Source: Mixia osmundae IAM 14324 (lineage: Eukaryota > Basidiomycota > Mixiomycetes > Mixiales > Mixiaceae). Taken from it: a stretch of DNA of 64,000 nt. Each line of letters opens with the position of its first letter. Position 1 is the first letter of the stretch. This document shows positions 53,577 to 64,000 of the stretch, piece after piece. The DNA is taken from positions 1,121,113 through 1,185,112 of the forward strand of contig NW_014575560.1 in the NCBI RefSeq assembly GCF_000708205.1, read 5' to 3'. The position numbers were made by a program, and so were the translations under genes. The notes beneath the pieces are model-generated. The model was not told the origin of the DNA and made no database searches. It saw only the letters and a list, made by a program, of their open reading frames with translations.

Positions 53577-55309
53577 ATGATGCTCTCCGCCCGGCCAGCG
53601 AGTTTGGCGAGCAGGCGTGCAGAGCGAGCACTGCGTCAGCTTGGTCATCAACCGGCCAAGAATGCCGCACATCGCCTGCTATGGTACACTACTGGCTCAA
53701 GTAGCCTCAAGAGATGTCGTGTACATGCCGCCTTTCACACCTCCTCAGGGCGTCTAGTCACAGCGCGGACATACGCTACCGAGACGAGGTTGTCCTATGA
53801 TCACTTCAATCAGCCTCCTCCGCCGAGTGCCTCGGACAGACAGCGCCGGGCAGAGCGCAGACCATTCCCTTTGCCTGCCAAGGACGACAATCTGCAGGAC
53901 TCGGGCGTACCCAGGCTGTCCAAGATCATCAACGACAGCATCGAGGCCGATGTGCCTGACTTGCCCAAAGCTTTCGGCGCGAATCAAGTCTTGCCCATCC
54001 AGCCTGAGCTTGAAGAGACATTGCAGGCTGTCAGGGCTTCCTTCCGTGCCCCCATACGATACGCATTTGCATACGGCTCGGGCGTCTTCAAGCAGAGAGG
54101 CTATGACGCCAAAGTGAGCTTTGCCCTACTCTCGGTGCAGTACACGCTCATCAGCTAGCAGGCACGACCCATGCTTGATTTTGTCTTTGCGGTCTCCCAT
54201 CCGTCCCACTGGCATGACATAAACCTGAGGCAGAACAAACATCACTATTCCTGGACTGCTCGCGCATTAGGATCGGGTAACATCTCTCGCATACAAGAAC
54301 ACGTAGGCGCTGGCATCTGGTTCAACGTCGACTGCGATGTGCAAGGAAAGGTATGTACGCGTGTGCTCATGATTGAACCGGCAGCTCATTGCCCAGCAGA
54401 GGATCAAGTATGGCGTCATCTCCATGGACAAGCTCACCCAGGACTTGCTCGATTGGCAGACCATGTATCTTGCTGGTAGGATGCAGAAGCCGGTCAGCAA
54501 CGGACTGTCAAGACAGCGTTCACGGACTGACAGCGTGGTAGATTGCGGTCATCAAGGATGATGCCCGTGTAAGGTTAGCAAATCAAGTCAACCTGGCCTC
54601 AACTATCCGGACAGCACTACTGCTCCTACCGCAAGAGTTCTCCGAAGAACAGCTCTACTACACCATTGCAGGTCTGAGCTATAGAGGCGACTTTCGTATG
54701 TCATTAGGCGAGAACCCATCAAAGGTCTTCAACATCGTCCGTACACAGCTGCCTCAATTCAATGCGTTGTACGGTCCCATGCTGGCAAGCTTCAACAAGA
54801 CTCTCTTCGTCACAAAGGGTGATGCCGAATCGGCGCCAGGCAGCAGGCAGCTAGGCCAAGACACCTCTGCTGCTGCTCGTGCAGATCTAGCCAGAAGGTT
54901 GCCAAAGTCTATCAGCGGCCAGCTATATGGCTACTGGACCCGAAAATGGAATTTGCAGCGCGCAAAGGGCCTCGCAGGCGAGGAACTGCCTGACCACAAC
55001 GAGGGATCACTCTGGCGCAGGATCGTCAGCGATGACGACTTTGAGCATCAGCTCGACAAGAGTAAATCAGATCATGCTGAGATCGCGCCTGTACTGAGGT
55101 GCAAGACAGGTCTACAGATGATCATCGGTCGGCCGGCGTTCAGTCAGTCACTCAAGGGAGTCGTCACCGCTGGTCCTCTCAGAGCGATGTCCTATGTCAT
55201 CCCAAAGATCAAGAAGCGCTTCTCGAGCCCGCCGCCCAAGTCACTCGAGGACGACACACCGAAGGGGGCCGGGAAGAGAGATCGTGACAAGAAAGAGAAG
55301 GACATTTAG
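53577..55309 (+). CDS. TAM41: Mitochondrial CDP-diacylglycerol synthase Tam41
   Basis: 533 aa from exons 53577-54113, 54162-54350, 54385-54492 and 54542-55309. A basic, Arg/Ser-rich presequence is followed by YAFAYGSGVFKQ, the nucleotidyltransferase G-S motif, then MLDFVFAVSHPSHWHDINL, IKYGVISMDKLTQDLLDW, YLAGRMQKP, and the C-terminal YTIAGLSYRGDFRMSLGE. These blocks define Tam41, which makes CDP-diacylglycerol from phosphatidic acid for cardiolipin in the inner membrane. The second intron (54351-54384) is only 34 nt, yet has gtatgt and ggcag ends and restores the conserved frame. The tail is Lys-rich. Confidence 0.93.
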
Positions 55310-55520
55310 CACGAGAGCATGATTGTACGATGTATGAAACACAATGCCCTTAACATGCCTGTCATGCCTGAGTGCGTGCCACTCACCTTGTTGCATCAGT
55401 TTGAAGCATGGGTTAAGACAGCAAAAATGTTCAACAGCACGCCCGGCGCGCGCTGCTAGTCTTTTGACCTGCTTCTCGCTGTGACGTAAGGCGCAGCAAT
55501 ATTACACTGTGCCGAGGCGC

Positions 55521-55525
55521 AAAAA
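55521..55525 (-). terminator. RNA polymerase III T-run for the tRNA
   Basis: Five T residues on the minus strand begin six bases after the tRNA 3' end (T5 read from 55525 to 55521). This is the standard Pol III stop signal. Confidence 0.8.
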
Positions 55526-55531
55526 GGTACG

Positions 55532-55616
55532 TGGAATCACGGTGGATCGAACACCGGCCAACTTCAAGCTTCCAACGAGTTGCAAATGAAGCATGCTACC
55601 ACTGCATCATAATCCC
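55532..55616 (-). tRNA. tRNA-Ala (anticodon UGC) with 13-nt intron
   Basis: Read on the minus strand, the acceptor stem is GGGATTA / TGATTCC with G3:U70, the alanine identity pair. The D arm is ATGC/GCAT around AGTGGTA. The anticodon stem CTTCA/TGAAG holds the loop TTTGCA-T with TGC as anticodon. The T arm is CGGTG/CACCG around TTCGATC. The 13-nt intron at 55568-55580 lies just 3' of position 37, the canonical place for eukaryotic tRNA introns. The discriminator is A73. The mature length is 72 nt before CCA addition. Confidence 0.93.
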
Positions 55617-56088
55617 TTGCCCAAAAGGGCCACCTGAACGACTGAGCTAAGTGTCGCGTGGCAGTGCGGCCAATGTAGTAGGATATATAGTTCATCACGC
55701 TACTACAGGAGCATTCCGTACCGTCTCTTCCAACCGTGCTCAAGACCATCACGGCAGATTGAGCGGCCCTGATGTATGTCATAGCTGGTCATTGCGCCGC
55801 AGCTTTCAATCGGTCACAAATGAAGCTTACAGGACTCAGCGTAATGAGAGACTACGATGCGCAGTCCATACTACATGCAAGTGCTAGCTCTGTCCGAACC
55901 GGGGCCTCTGTGTTGGGAGCTCTCGCTTGAGACGGAGCGTGCGCATTATCTGGGTTAGACAAGATCGAGGGTCGGATGTGGCGCCAAACACGACGAATTG
56001 ATCGATAAGATTCTGAATCGATATAGATTTTCAGCCAACTCGCGCGTCCTGCTTCGGCTTGCGCACTCTTGCAAGCCTCGCAGACGAC

Positions 56089-57536
56089 ATGCACGCTCAG
56101 AGCTGGACTCGACAAGCGCTTGTAGCTTCGTTCTGCTTGATTCTGACGCCCGCTTTCGCTCAGAGCCCAAAGGTTCTCGATGCTCTTGACGGTAGCGAAG
56201 GAACCATCTTCGAGATCTCGGCTCAGGACAGTCGAGGCGATAGCTCGAATAGTGATGCCATGCCAACTCTGCTGGTTCAGAACAGTCAAAGATATGCTAT
56301 AATGATGCACAAGCGGATATCTGGCGAAGGCGACAAGATGCTCGAGCTAGCTAGGCATTCGTCGAGCTCTGCTGCTGCCGTCGACGACGAGACCAGCACA
56401 CGAGCTGCTCGGCATACTACGTCTTCCGAGGCAGCCTTGTTGACCACGACGCGGCTGAATCCTAAGCATCAGGCAGAGGCAGCCGCGTCTAAGACTCAGG
56501 CAGTCGTTGCAGAGCAGACATCTATAGCCGCCGCTGTGACGCCCGCCAGTAGACGCGCAGCGGCGACGAGAGCCACGCAGGCGTTCACAACGTCTCGAAT
56601 TGCTGCTGCATCTTCCTCATCTATCGTTGTGGCGATACAGAGCAGCGTGTCTTCAGCTCTGCCGACCGCTTCAGCCATCTCGTCTCGGGAGCAACTACAG
56701 TCCTATGGCATCTTTGACAGCCGCAACAAGTATCACAAGGGCTTCATCGCCTGCCTGATTGTCGCTGGTACGTCTCTCTCTGTGGTTCCTCGGTGGCAAG
56801 AGAACTGATCTCGTCTTCAGGTATTGCGCTTGTCTTGCTCGTGATCGCTATTACAAAGTACATCATGCATCTGCCACGCTTCGCGGACCCACAAGACTAC
56901 CAAGAGGGGTATCAGGACAAATGGGCAAGCACGATGGACAAGGGAGAGTCTCATCAGTCGTGCGAGTCAGACACAACGCTACCGACGTACGCTGCGGCAG
57001 ATTCTTACACGCAAGAGGATATGCCTCCCAATACTTTTGGACGACGCGCAGCGGTGCTTGATGCATCCCCTCGGCCGGACTGGCACCGGCAGTCTTCGTC
57101 CCACTTGAGGGTACCCGAACCGCAATCACCCTCTGCGTTGCCATACTACAGTGCGCCACGGTCGAAGCAATATAGCATGGCGACTCGAAGCAACTCGGAA
57201 CTTGCGCCTGCTCCACCGCTTGATGCCACACACTGGTCACCTGGCCAGATTGTGAACAGTAGCACTGCGTTCGCTCGACCTGCTCGGACGTACACGCCGC
57301 CAACAGCCCGCATGATGGCATCCCAGACCGAGCGACGATCGTCCGCAACGTCTGAGAGTCATCGTTTCGATGACGTTGTAGACAGGGCAGATCTAGGACC
57401 GGTCTACGGCGTCCAAGATCAGCAGACGTACCATCACCGAGCGCAGTCCTCGATCGGTCTCGGTAGATCGCCCGGAGAGCATACCATGCGAAGAGGTTTC
57501 GTGAGACCTGTGAGCGATGCATATGGCAGATATTGA
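56089..57536 (+). CDS. Single-pass membrane protein with Ser/Thr/Ala-rich ectodomain
   Basis: 464 aa from exons 56089-56767 and 56821-57536. A signal peptide (about 25 aa, ending PAFAQS) leads to a ~200-aa ectodomain very rich in Ser, Ala and Thr, suited to heavy O-mannosylation. A single hydrophobic segment spans the splice junction (CLIVAGIALVLLVIAITKYI). The ~220-aa cytoplasmic tail is disordered with many Ser, Pro, Tyr and Arg. This is a type I topology like fungal wall-stress sensors (Wsc/Mid2 or Msb2 types), but I see no Cys-rich WSC domain and do not assign a family. Confidence 0.72.
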
Positions 57537-57578
57537 TCCCAGCATTGATTCATCGATATCATCTTGTCATGAATGCAT

Positions 57579-58282
57579 TCACGATCTTTGCCACATCTGA
57601 TACTGGTACCGCACGTCCTTTTCTTCCACGTCGCCCTCTGGCATATCAACTTCGACCCACCGCGCGAGTTCAGCCAAGGTCGCTTGTTGCCATGCCTCGC
57701 CGGGTGCGTTTCTGAAGTCGGGCAAGTGAGTATCGCATTCAAAGGAAGGCTCTTTGATCTGCGTTAGTAGGATGCGGTCTGCCCATGCGCCGCTCCTTTG
57801 ATCTAATGCCAAGGCGTCTCTGTAGATCTGAGCACCGCCGATGATGAAGATGCGATGACAGCGTGGGCCTGTAGAGTCACTCGAGTGCAGCCGCTTGATT
57901 GCGTCGAGTATCGAGGTGGCCTGGAAAGTCCATTTGGCGTCATTGCTGTCTCGACACGCGTTAGGTTGTGTAGCAGAGCGGTGAAGGATGGGAAGACTTG
58001 CATGCCGGGAAGAGGCTCGTCGCTCCTGCTGAGTACGACGTTGATGCGAGACTTGAGTGGCCTGAACCGAGCCGGAATACTCTCCCAGCTCTTTCTGCCC
58101 ATGATGACCGCATTCGCCGTTGCTGGCTGATTGTCCGACGAAGGGGTGACATGCTGAGTCACACGAGAGAAGTAGCGCATCTCGCCCGGCAGAGACCAAG
58201 GTAGGCCACCTTTGGCCCCGATGCCGCCATCAGGAGCGCAGCAAACGATCAGTGTCAGACGGACGGGCGGACGAGGGGACAT
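57579..58282 (-). CDS. DFR1: Dihydrofolate reductase
   Basis: 208 aa from exons 57998-58282 and 57579-57920. Blocks are LTLIVCCAPDGGIGAKGGLP-W (nucleotide and folate site), EMRYFSRVT, AVIMGRKSWESIP, SRINVVLSRSDEPLPGM, then after the 77-nt intron SILDAIKRL, RIFIIGGAQIYRDAL, and WADRILLTQIKEPSFECDTH. It reduces dihydrofolate with NADPH to supply tetrahydrofolate. The splice between codon GMQ and ATS is phase 0; the donor gtcttc is weak but no alternative preserves both halves. Divergent from the mL41 gene with 190 bp between. Confidence 0.93.
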
Positions 58283-58472
58283 TGTCAGTCGATCACGCTG
58301 ACGATGGTCTGAGCTATGCGATGCCGAACTACTGTCATCAGCGGACTCGGCACATCTGGCTCGTCGTGCAGCAGCGCTTGTCGCTCGAGTCGGCTTGTAG
58401 CTTGTCGGCTTGTCGCGAGGAAGTGGAGCAAGTCGAGCAACTGTGAGTTTGCCAGCCAGCGATCAAGGCAAG

Positions 58473-58990
58473 ATGTCCTTGAGAGCGACGATGGCCCTCC
58501 AAGGCTCGAGAAGGTTCCCGCTGAGCTCCAAGGAAGGCAACAAGGACTTCTACAAGGGTGAGCTGGAGCGAGAATGGCGCACGCACGGAAGAGGCTCACC
58601 GTCCATGCAGGATATGGCAATCATCCCGGTCTCGGCAGGAAGGCGACCGGTGTCAGACGGTCAAAGCAGTCCAGAGAGACCTACCACATCCGTCCCAGCA
58701 TGATCAGACGCTTCGTTGTGCCTGACAGCCTCGCCACGACAGAGGTCAGTCGGAGCAAGACGAGGCTGCCTCGATCACGATGTGCTGAGCACCGCTGCCC
58801 TCGGCCGCAGATGAAGCCCTACGTAGCTCTCACAGAAAAGAGCTCACAGGACAGCATAGACCCACCCACAACGCCTGCAGGCTGGCCTATGGCGGACACC
58901 AAGCCAGAAGCCAGCAGAAGCAGCCTACGTGGCGGCATCTTTGGGCCAAAGGGTACGCCTTCTTGCGCGGCCAGTCGGCAGCCTGTCTGA
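58473..58990 (+). CDS. MRPL27: Mitochondrial large-subunit ribosomal protein mL41 (MRPL27)
   Basis: 132 aa from exons 58473-58557, 58611-58744 and 58811-58990. The N-terminus is basic (MSLRATMALQGSRRFPLSS). The core GNKDFYKGYG, then an Arg/Lys-rich stretch, MIRRFVVPDSL and MKPYVALTEK matches the NKDFYKG...Y-VVP...LKPYV pattern of mL41. The remaining Pro/Ser-rich tail is not conserved as far as I can see. It is part of the mitoribosomal large subunit near the exit-side rRNA. The short, divergent family lowers certainty. Confidence 0.72.
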
Positions 58991-59372
58991 TCCATCTCGA
59001 CAGGCATGGACGGTGCTTACTACCTCCAGCTTGCTCGCTACAACTCGCTTCGACTCAATCAAAGTGACCTAGCTACCTCGGCCTCCCGCGGTGTTCTCGG
59101 CCATTTGAGAGATAGCGTTTCTGGCCTACTTCGTCCGAAGAAGTCTGCTTGATCCTATTACGAGACGACGACAAACGCAAGGCATGATACCGTCTGTCAT
59201 CCACTGCAATCAGAGCCTCTCCGAGCTCGCGCAGACCGAACCGCTCGGACCTGCCATCGGCGATGATATAGCTCGGATTGCTCGCTTGGGCTCCTCAATG
59301 CACATGGTCATCCTGCTGTGTCTATGATGGTGCTCCTTCTCGCGCAACGACCCAACAGGACAGTCGCACGGC
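58991..59372. promoter_or_regulatory. Upstream region of the H+-ATPase gene
   Basis: 382 bp without a supported gene between tandem plus-strand genes. It must hold the mL41 3' end and the H+-ATPase promoter and leader. No clear TATA box or repeat is visible. Confidence 0.4.
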
Positions 59373-62300
59373 ATGGGCGCATCGCCTACGTTTGATACCT
59401 CCGTCGATGCAGGGACCGCCGAACCTCTTCATTCGGATGCGCTTCCCTCTGTCCCTCAAGCGAGCATACTCTCGAGTAAGCCTACTGCCCTCGGCGCGTC
59501 GTCCCGCCAAGCCAGCCTTGGCACGCTTGCTTCTTCCAGTCTTGGTTCCTTTCCGTGCACAGCGGCCCATAGAATGCTCGCGCCGAGCATTGCTGACTCT
59601 GAACGCGGGTCTGCAACAGCTACCTCGAGCACGACGTCCCTAGCAGCGCACCAGACAAACGACTCGACTTCACACTTGTTCAATCGCAGATTGAGCTCCC
59701 GCCCTGCCTCCCTCGTCCTCAGCTCGTCTCACTACGCCAACATGAAGCAGCCCTCTTCAACTGTCACAGTCGAATCTGCGGACGAGGAAAAGTTGGAGCA
59801 AGCGGGCGCAAAAGAGCAGGCAAAATTACAGCGTAATTTTGCTGTAGCAGATCATGATCCGCAGGGCGAAAAGATACACGCGATGGTGGACATGTCGACC
59901 ATCAAGCTCACAGCAGAAGATCTGTACAACAAGGATATGGTCGACATTGAGCAGCTCAATCTGGACGATGTATGGACTTTGCTCAAGTGAGCTCTCGTAG
60001 CTTCACAGACGCGTGTACTGACGCACTCGAGGCAGATGCAAGGCTGATGGCCTGACGGCTGGAGAGGCTCAGCGCCGCATCGACGTGTTTGGCCCCAACA
60101 AACTCGAGCACAAAGATGAATCGGCTTTGCTCCAATTTCTGTCGTTCATGTGGAATCCTCTCTCGTGGGTCATGGAAGGCGCTGCCCTTGTCGCAATTGC
60201 ACTATCAAAGTCAGTATCTCCCAAGATAGGCGTACATAAGCTGACTGGCCATAGAGCAGCGGTCAGAACCGTCCACCGGATTGGCAGGATTTCCTTGGCA
60301 TCGTGCTGCTCTTGTTCATCAACTCGACGATCGGCTTCCTCGAAGAGCGCAACGCCGGCAATGCCGTCAAGGCGCTCATGGACTCACTCGCACCGAAAGC
60401 CAAAGTCAAACGTGACGGCGCATGGAGCGAGATCGAATCTTCAGAGCTCGTGCCTGGGGATGTCATCTCTTTCAAGATTGGCGATGTCGTGCCTGCCGAC
60501 TGTCGGCTCTTTGATGCCATCAATGTTTCGATCGATCAGGCGGCACTCACTGGCGAGTCCTTGCCTCAGAGCAAGCGCGTCGAAGATCAATGCTTCTCAG
60601 GTTCGACGTGTAAGCAGGGCGAAGCTGAAGCAGTCGTCATTTCGACCGGATCCAATACCTTCTTCGGTCGAGCAGCAACTCTGGTTGGTCAGGACGACGA
60701 CTCGACCGGTCATCTTCAGATGATCCTCGCCAAGATCGGTTCCTTCTGCCTCGTCTCGATCGGCGTCTTCGTCGTCGCAGAGATCCTCGTGCTATACGCG
60801 GGATTCAGATACTCTTATAGACGTGGGCTGGATGACATCCTTGTCCTGCTCATCGGCGGTATTCCCATCGCAATGCCGACCGTCTTGTCTGTCACACTGG
60901 CGGTCGGCGCTCAGCAACTTGCAAAATATCAAGCAATCGTCACTCGTATAACCGCAATCGAGGAACTGGCTGGCGTCACGATCCTTTGCTCTGATAAAAC
61001 TGGGACGCTCACGACTAATAAGCTCACGATTGATCGGACCACCGTCAAGACGTATGCCGAGCTGTCGGCCGACGAGGTCTGCCTCGAGGCTGCCCGAGCT
61101 TCACGTACCGAGAACCAAGATGCAATCGATCTATGTGTTGTCTCCTCGTCCGGCGGTCCAGATGCCGCAAGGAGGAACATCAGAGTCCTAGACTTCAAGC
61201 CATTCAACCCAGTTGACAAGCGTACAGAAGTCACCTACATCGAGGAAGACTCTAGTATCATGCGGCGCGTCACAAAGGGCATGACAGGCGTCATCATTGA
61301 ACTTTGCAGTCGTGGCAAAACCGAAGCTATCGAGACTCAGCTCGAGACTGACGTCGAAGAATTCGCTCGCCGCGGTCTTCGCGCTCTCGCGGTCGCGCAC
61401 GAGACTGTTACTTCTGACGACAAAGATGGCCCAGGCGATGGCTTCCGACTGATCGGTCTGCTCGCGATCTACGATCCACCTCGTGATGACACTAGGCAGA
61501 CGATTGAAGATGCCCTCGCTCTTGGTGTCAAGGTCAAGATGGCAACAGGTGATCAGCTGGCGATTGCAAAGGAGACAGGTCGTCGTCTCGGTCTTGGTGA
61601 TCACATGTATCCTGCCAAAGTGCTCAAGGACGGTCCTGCACCTGGCGGCAAGCACTTGACGCTCGACGAGATGATCCTGGATGCGGATGGTTTTGCCGGC
61701 GTCTTCCCAGAGCACAAGTATGAAATCGTCAAACGTCTACAAGGTCTAGGTCATCTCGTCGCGATGACAGGCGATGGAGCAAACGATGCGCCGGCGCTCT
61801 CCCGTGCGAATGTCGGCATCGCTGTCGAAGGCGCCACCGATGCTGCTAGGGGTGCGGCTGATATCGTCTTGACTGAACCTGGTCTGTCCACAATCGTGCA
61901 CGCAATCCGGCAGTCCCGCGTCATCTTTCAGCGGATGCGCAACTATTCAATCTATGCTTGCGCAGTCACGATCCGTATCGTTGTCTGTTTCGCCGTCCTG
62001 GCATTCGCCTTCAGGTTCAATATGCCGCCTTTCATGATCCTTTTGGTCGCCATTCTCAATGATGGCACGATCATGACACTTTCTCTGGATCGTGTCCTAC
62101 CGTCAATGACGCCCGATACGTGGGATCTGGGCGAGATATTTGCTTATGCTATTGCGTATGGCGTCTATCTCTCTGCGGGCACGATCATCTTTGTCGTACT
62201 CATCCTCAAGACGTCCTTCTTTGAAGCCAAGTTCGGCGTCAACCCCATCAAGGCTAACAACGACTACCAGCTGCACATGGTAAGCGGGCATCGTCAATGT

Positions 62301-62949
62301 GATGGGCTCCACTGACGCTGCTGCAGATCATCTATCTTCAAGTGGCACAGATCTCACAAGCGCTCATCTTCATCACTCGCTCACACTCCTGGTTCTTCGT
62401 TGAGCGGCCCAGCCTCGCCCTCTTCGGCGCCTTCTGTCTGGCGCAGCTCATATCCTCTATCATTGCGGCGTATGGCGATTGGTATGTCCTCTGATTCGAT
62501 TGATGACCCCGTTGATGCCAAACCTGCAGGGGCTTTGCCAATGTCGCCAGGATCAGCGGCGGTTGGATCGGTATTGTCTGTAGGTTGAGCACTCAGATCT
62601 CCTTGCAGATCAGCTGACTCTATGCGCAGGGCTCTTCAATCTTTGTCACTTCTGGGCGCTCGATTTGCTCAAATTCGGCATGCGATACGCCTTGAAGCGC
62701 GTACGTAGGACTACCACGCGCGAGGAGCCCGGAGCGACCTCGTCTGATACGCATCCGCTCGCTCGGAGCTCCTCGCGTGTGTCTCTGCACGAATCGCTTT
62801 ACTCGAACCGCGTCAGCTTCCTCCGTCGAGCTCAGCGTCGTCTACCTGGCCTCGGAAAGCGGCGAATCGCGATCGCACAGAACGAACTCGAACGCTATTC
62901 GACTGCGTCCATTCATGGCGCTAGCGAGCAACTGAGGGGCTTGAATTAA
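59373..62949 (+). CDS. Plasma-membrane P-type H+-ATPase (P3A)
   Basis: Six exons (59373-59986, 60036-60209, 60257-62279, 62327-62481, 62530-62579, 62630-62949) give ~1111 aa. The catalytic core is complete: actuator TGES in [10 protein letters not shown], phosphorylation loop [45 protein letters not shown]. About ten hydrophobic spans and FGPNKLEHK near the first helix are typical of plant-like P3A pumps. The C-terminal ~100 aa are basic and Ser-rich, a likely autoinhibitory tail. The first ~125 residues before [11 protein letters not shown] are Ser/Thr-rich and unusual; translation could instead start at 59743. It exports protons to energise uptake. Confidence 0.93.
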
Positions 62950-63011
62950 CAGTCGCCTGCTCAACGTCGTGATAAACTGTATAATGCAAGCAACATGTAA
63001 CAGCAGCTATC

Positions 63012-63865
63012 TCATATCCTCTCACTGGCTGCAATAGCGACGCGGCAGCCGCCAGCAATGATTGCGCTGAGTAAAGCATGCGCGGGTGCTTTCTGAGAGT
63101 CGTTCTCAACTGCAGTGTCTAGGTGCTCGAGCTCGTCGTCTCTGAACTCGGCAAGGATCTTTGCGAGGAGCGGGATGGAAGGATGATCATGCGGCACTTT
63201 GGATAGCGCAGTCAGTTGGCTGCCGGCTGATCAGCATGTGAGAATTGAGCCTCAAGGCAGGAGCAACATACTCGTTGTAGTGCTCGCCGATGACGGTCTC
63301 GACCGCTTCCGTGCAGGCCATGGCGGCTTCTCTGCCCATGAGAGCTGTGCCGGCGCCGAGTGACCAGCCTGCTAACTTCCAAAACGGGTAGAGGGCGGTA
63401 GGCCGGACGCCATGCTGCAGTATGACTTTGTCGAATGTCTGAATGTGTTTCTTCTCCTGATCCCACATGTGCTGCAAAGAATGTCAATAACATGACTGTC
63501 AGGTGCAAGTGGCTCACCTGTATGAGCTCTGCCAGGGACTTGTTCCTGCCCAGGACGGCGAGCTGTCCTCTGTAGATCCAGTTGGCTCCCAGCTCGCCTG
63601 CCTGGTCAACCCTGATGATTCTCTCGATGATGCGTCGCTGAGCCCTCGTGAGATCAGCAGGCGTGCCCGTCGTCGCAGCCTCGGGGAAATCAGGGTTACC
63701 GCTAGGCGATAGATAGGCCGATGAGGGCAAGTTGGCCGTTGCAGAGTGTTCCGGCGATGATGTATGGCCACTCGCGGAAGGTGCCGCGCTGGCGATGCCT
63801 CGTCGCTGGACTGTCATCGATCTACCTACTCGCTGGTGGAAGCCTCTGATCGTTTGTCTCGACAT
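63012..63865 (-). CDS. COQ7: 5-demethoxyubiquinone hydroxylase Coq7
   Basis: 251 aa from exons 63518-63865, 63272-63471 and 63012-63219. After a mitochondrial presequence ([20 protein letters not shown]) come the di-iron ligands: [43 protein letters not shown] and [12 protein letters not shown]. These two EXXH-type repeats define Coq7, which hydroxylates demethoxyubiquinol in the inner membrane Q synthome. The end is the hydrophobic [21 protein letters not shown], typical for the family. Its upstream 135 bp to the window edge show no further feature. Confidence 0.95.
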
Positions 63866-64000
63866 CTATCCTATCGACTTGGCTGTGGCAACTTGGCAAT
63901 GTCAACGTCGTCGCGCGTCTTCTTGTTTGAATATCAAATCGAAGATGATCATCGAATTGCGACTTGCTTGCCCCCGCCCACGTCGCGGAGATGATCGATG

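Larger units (their letters stand above)
55310..56088. other. Intergenic region holding the tRNA gene
   Basis: 779 bp between TAM41 and the membrane-protein gene. Apart from the tRNA at 55532-55616 I see no gene. Frames up to ~150 codons on the minus strand overlap the start of the membrane-protein gene and look like shadows. Just 5' of the tRNA on its strand there is an A-box-like TAGCTCAGTCG near 55645. Confidence 0.55.

Noticed and set aside
55617-55665. Possible second tRNA just upstream of tRNA-Ala, with A-box-like TAGCTCAGTCG
   Set aside because: The following bases do not form a proper anticodon or T arm, so it is at most a fragment or an upstream promoter element.

Overview
The window reads as a compact nuclear contig from a basidiomycete fungus. 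It carries about 34 protein genes in 64 kb, most split by introns of 43-70 nt with CTGAC/CTAAC-like branch sites. Intergenic gaps are often only 20-200 bp. The gene families are fungal: Zn2Cys6 factor, GPI-anchored wall proteins, perilipin-like CAP20 family, macrophage-activating-glycoprotein family, Sac1, Tam41. I cannot name the species; a yeast-like Pucciniomycotina or Ustilaginomycotina lineage (for example something Mixia-like) is a guess.

Layout. 1-5.4 kb: partial unknown gene, Mcm1-type MADS factor, coiled-coil kinetochore-like protein, GPI glycoprotein. 5.4-8.9 kb: gene-poor stretch ending in a ~240-bp tandem repeat and an 874-N gap. 8.9-16.9 kb: small Cys-containing secreted protein, WDR44/DGR2-like WD40 protein, NDUFS5, MED22, Met/Ser/Gly-repeat GPI protein, GH5 glucanase with two in-frame TGA codons. 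17-25.6 kb: MYST acetyltransferase, then PRP6 and PRP24/SART3 head to head. 25.6-33.1 kb: SDHAF3, CKS1, DCP2, SCP2-domain peroxisomal protein, BUD13. 33.1-42.1 kb: SAC1, ribulose-phosphate epimerase, mitochondrial uS7, myosin light chain, MPDU1, perilipin-like protein. 42.7-51 kb: Zn2Cys6 factor, a repeat and hairpin region, a small uncertain gene, an FHA checkpoint kinase containing a ~240-bp inverted duplication. 51-64 kb: SAS10/UTP3, TAM41, intron-containing tRNA-Ala(UGC), mucin-like membrane protein, DHFR, mitoribosomal mL41, P-type H+-ATPase, COQ7.

How the genes relate. There is no metabolic cluster. RNA metabolism is well represented: PRP6, PRP24/SART3 and BUD13 in splicing, DCP2 in decapping, SAS10 in rRNA processing, and the tRNA. 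So are mitochondrial functions: NDUFS5, SDHAF3, uS7m, mL41, TAM41, COQ7.

Most unusual signals. (1) Seven of roughly 100 introns I could place have GC-AG ends, two of them inside DNA-binding domains. (2) The checkpoint kinase carries an inverted copy of its own exon-intron-exon, and the right arm is placed so that it could be spliced out as a new 209-nt intron. (3) A GH5 enzyme frame runs through two TGA codons at positions where an aromatic residue is expected. All splice sites were assigned by eye from reading frame, phase and family similarity; none has transcript support here.
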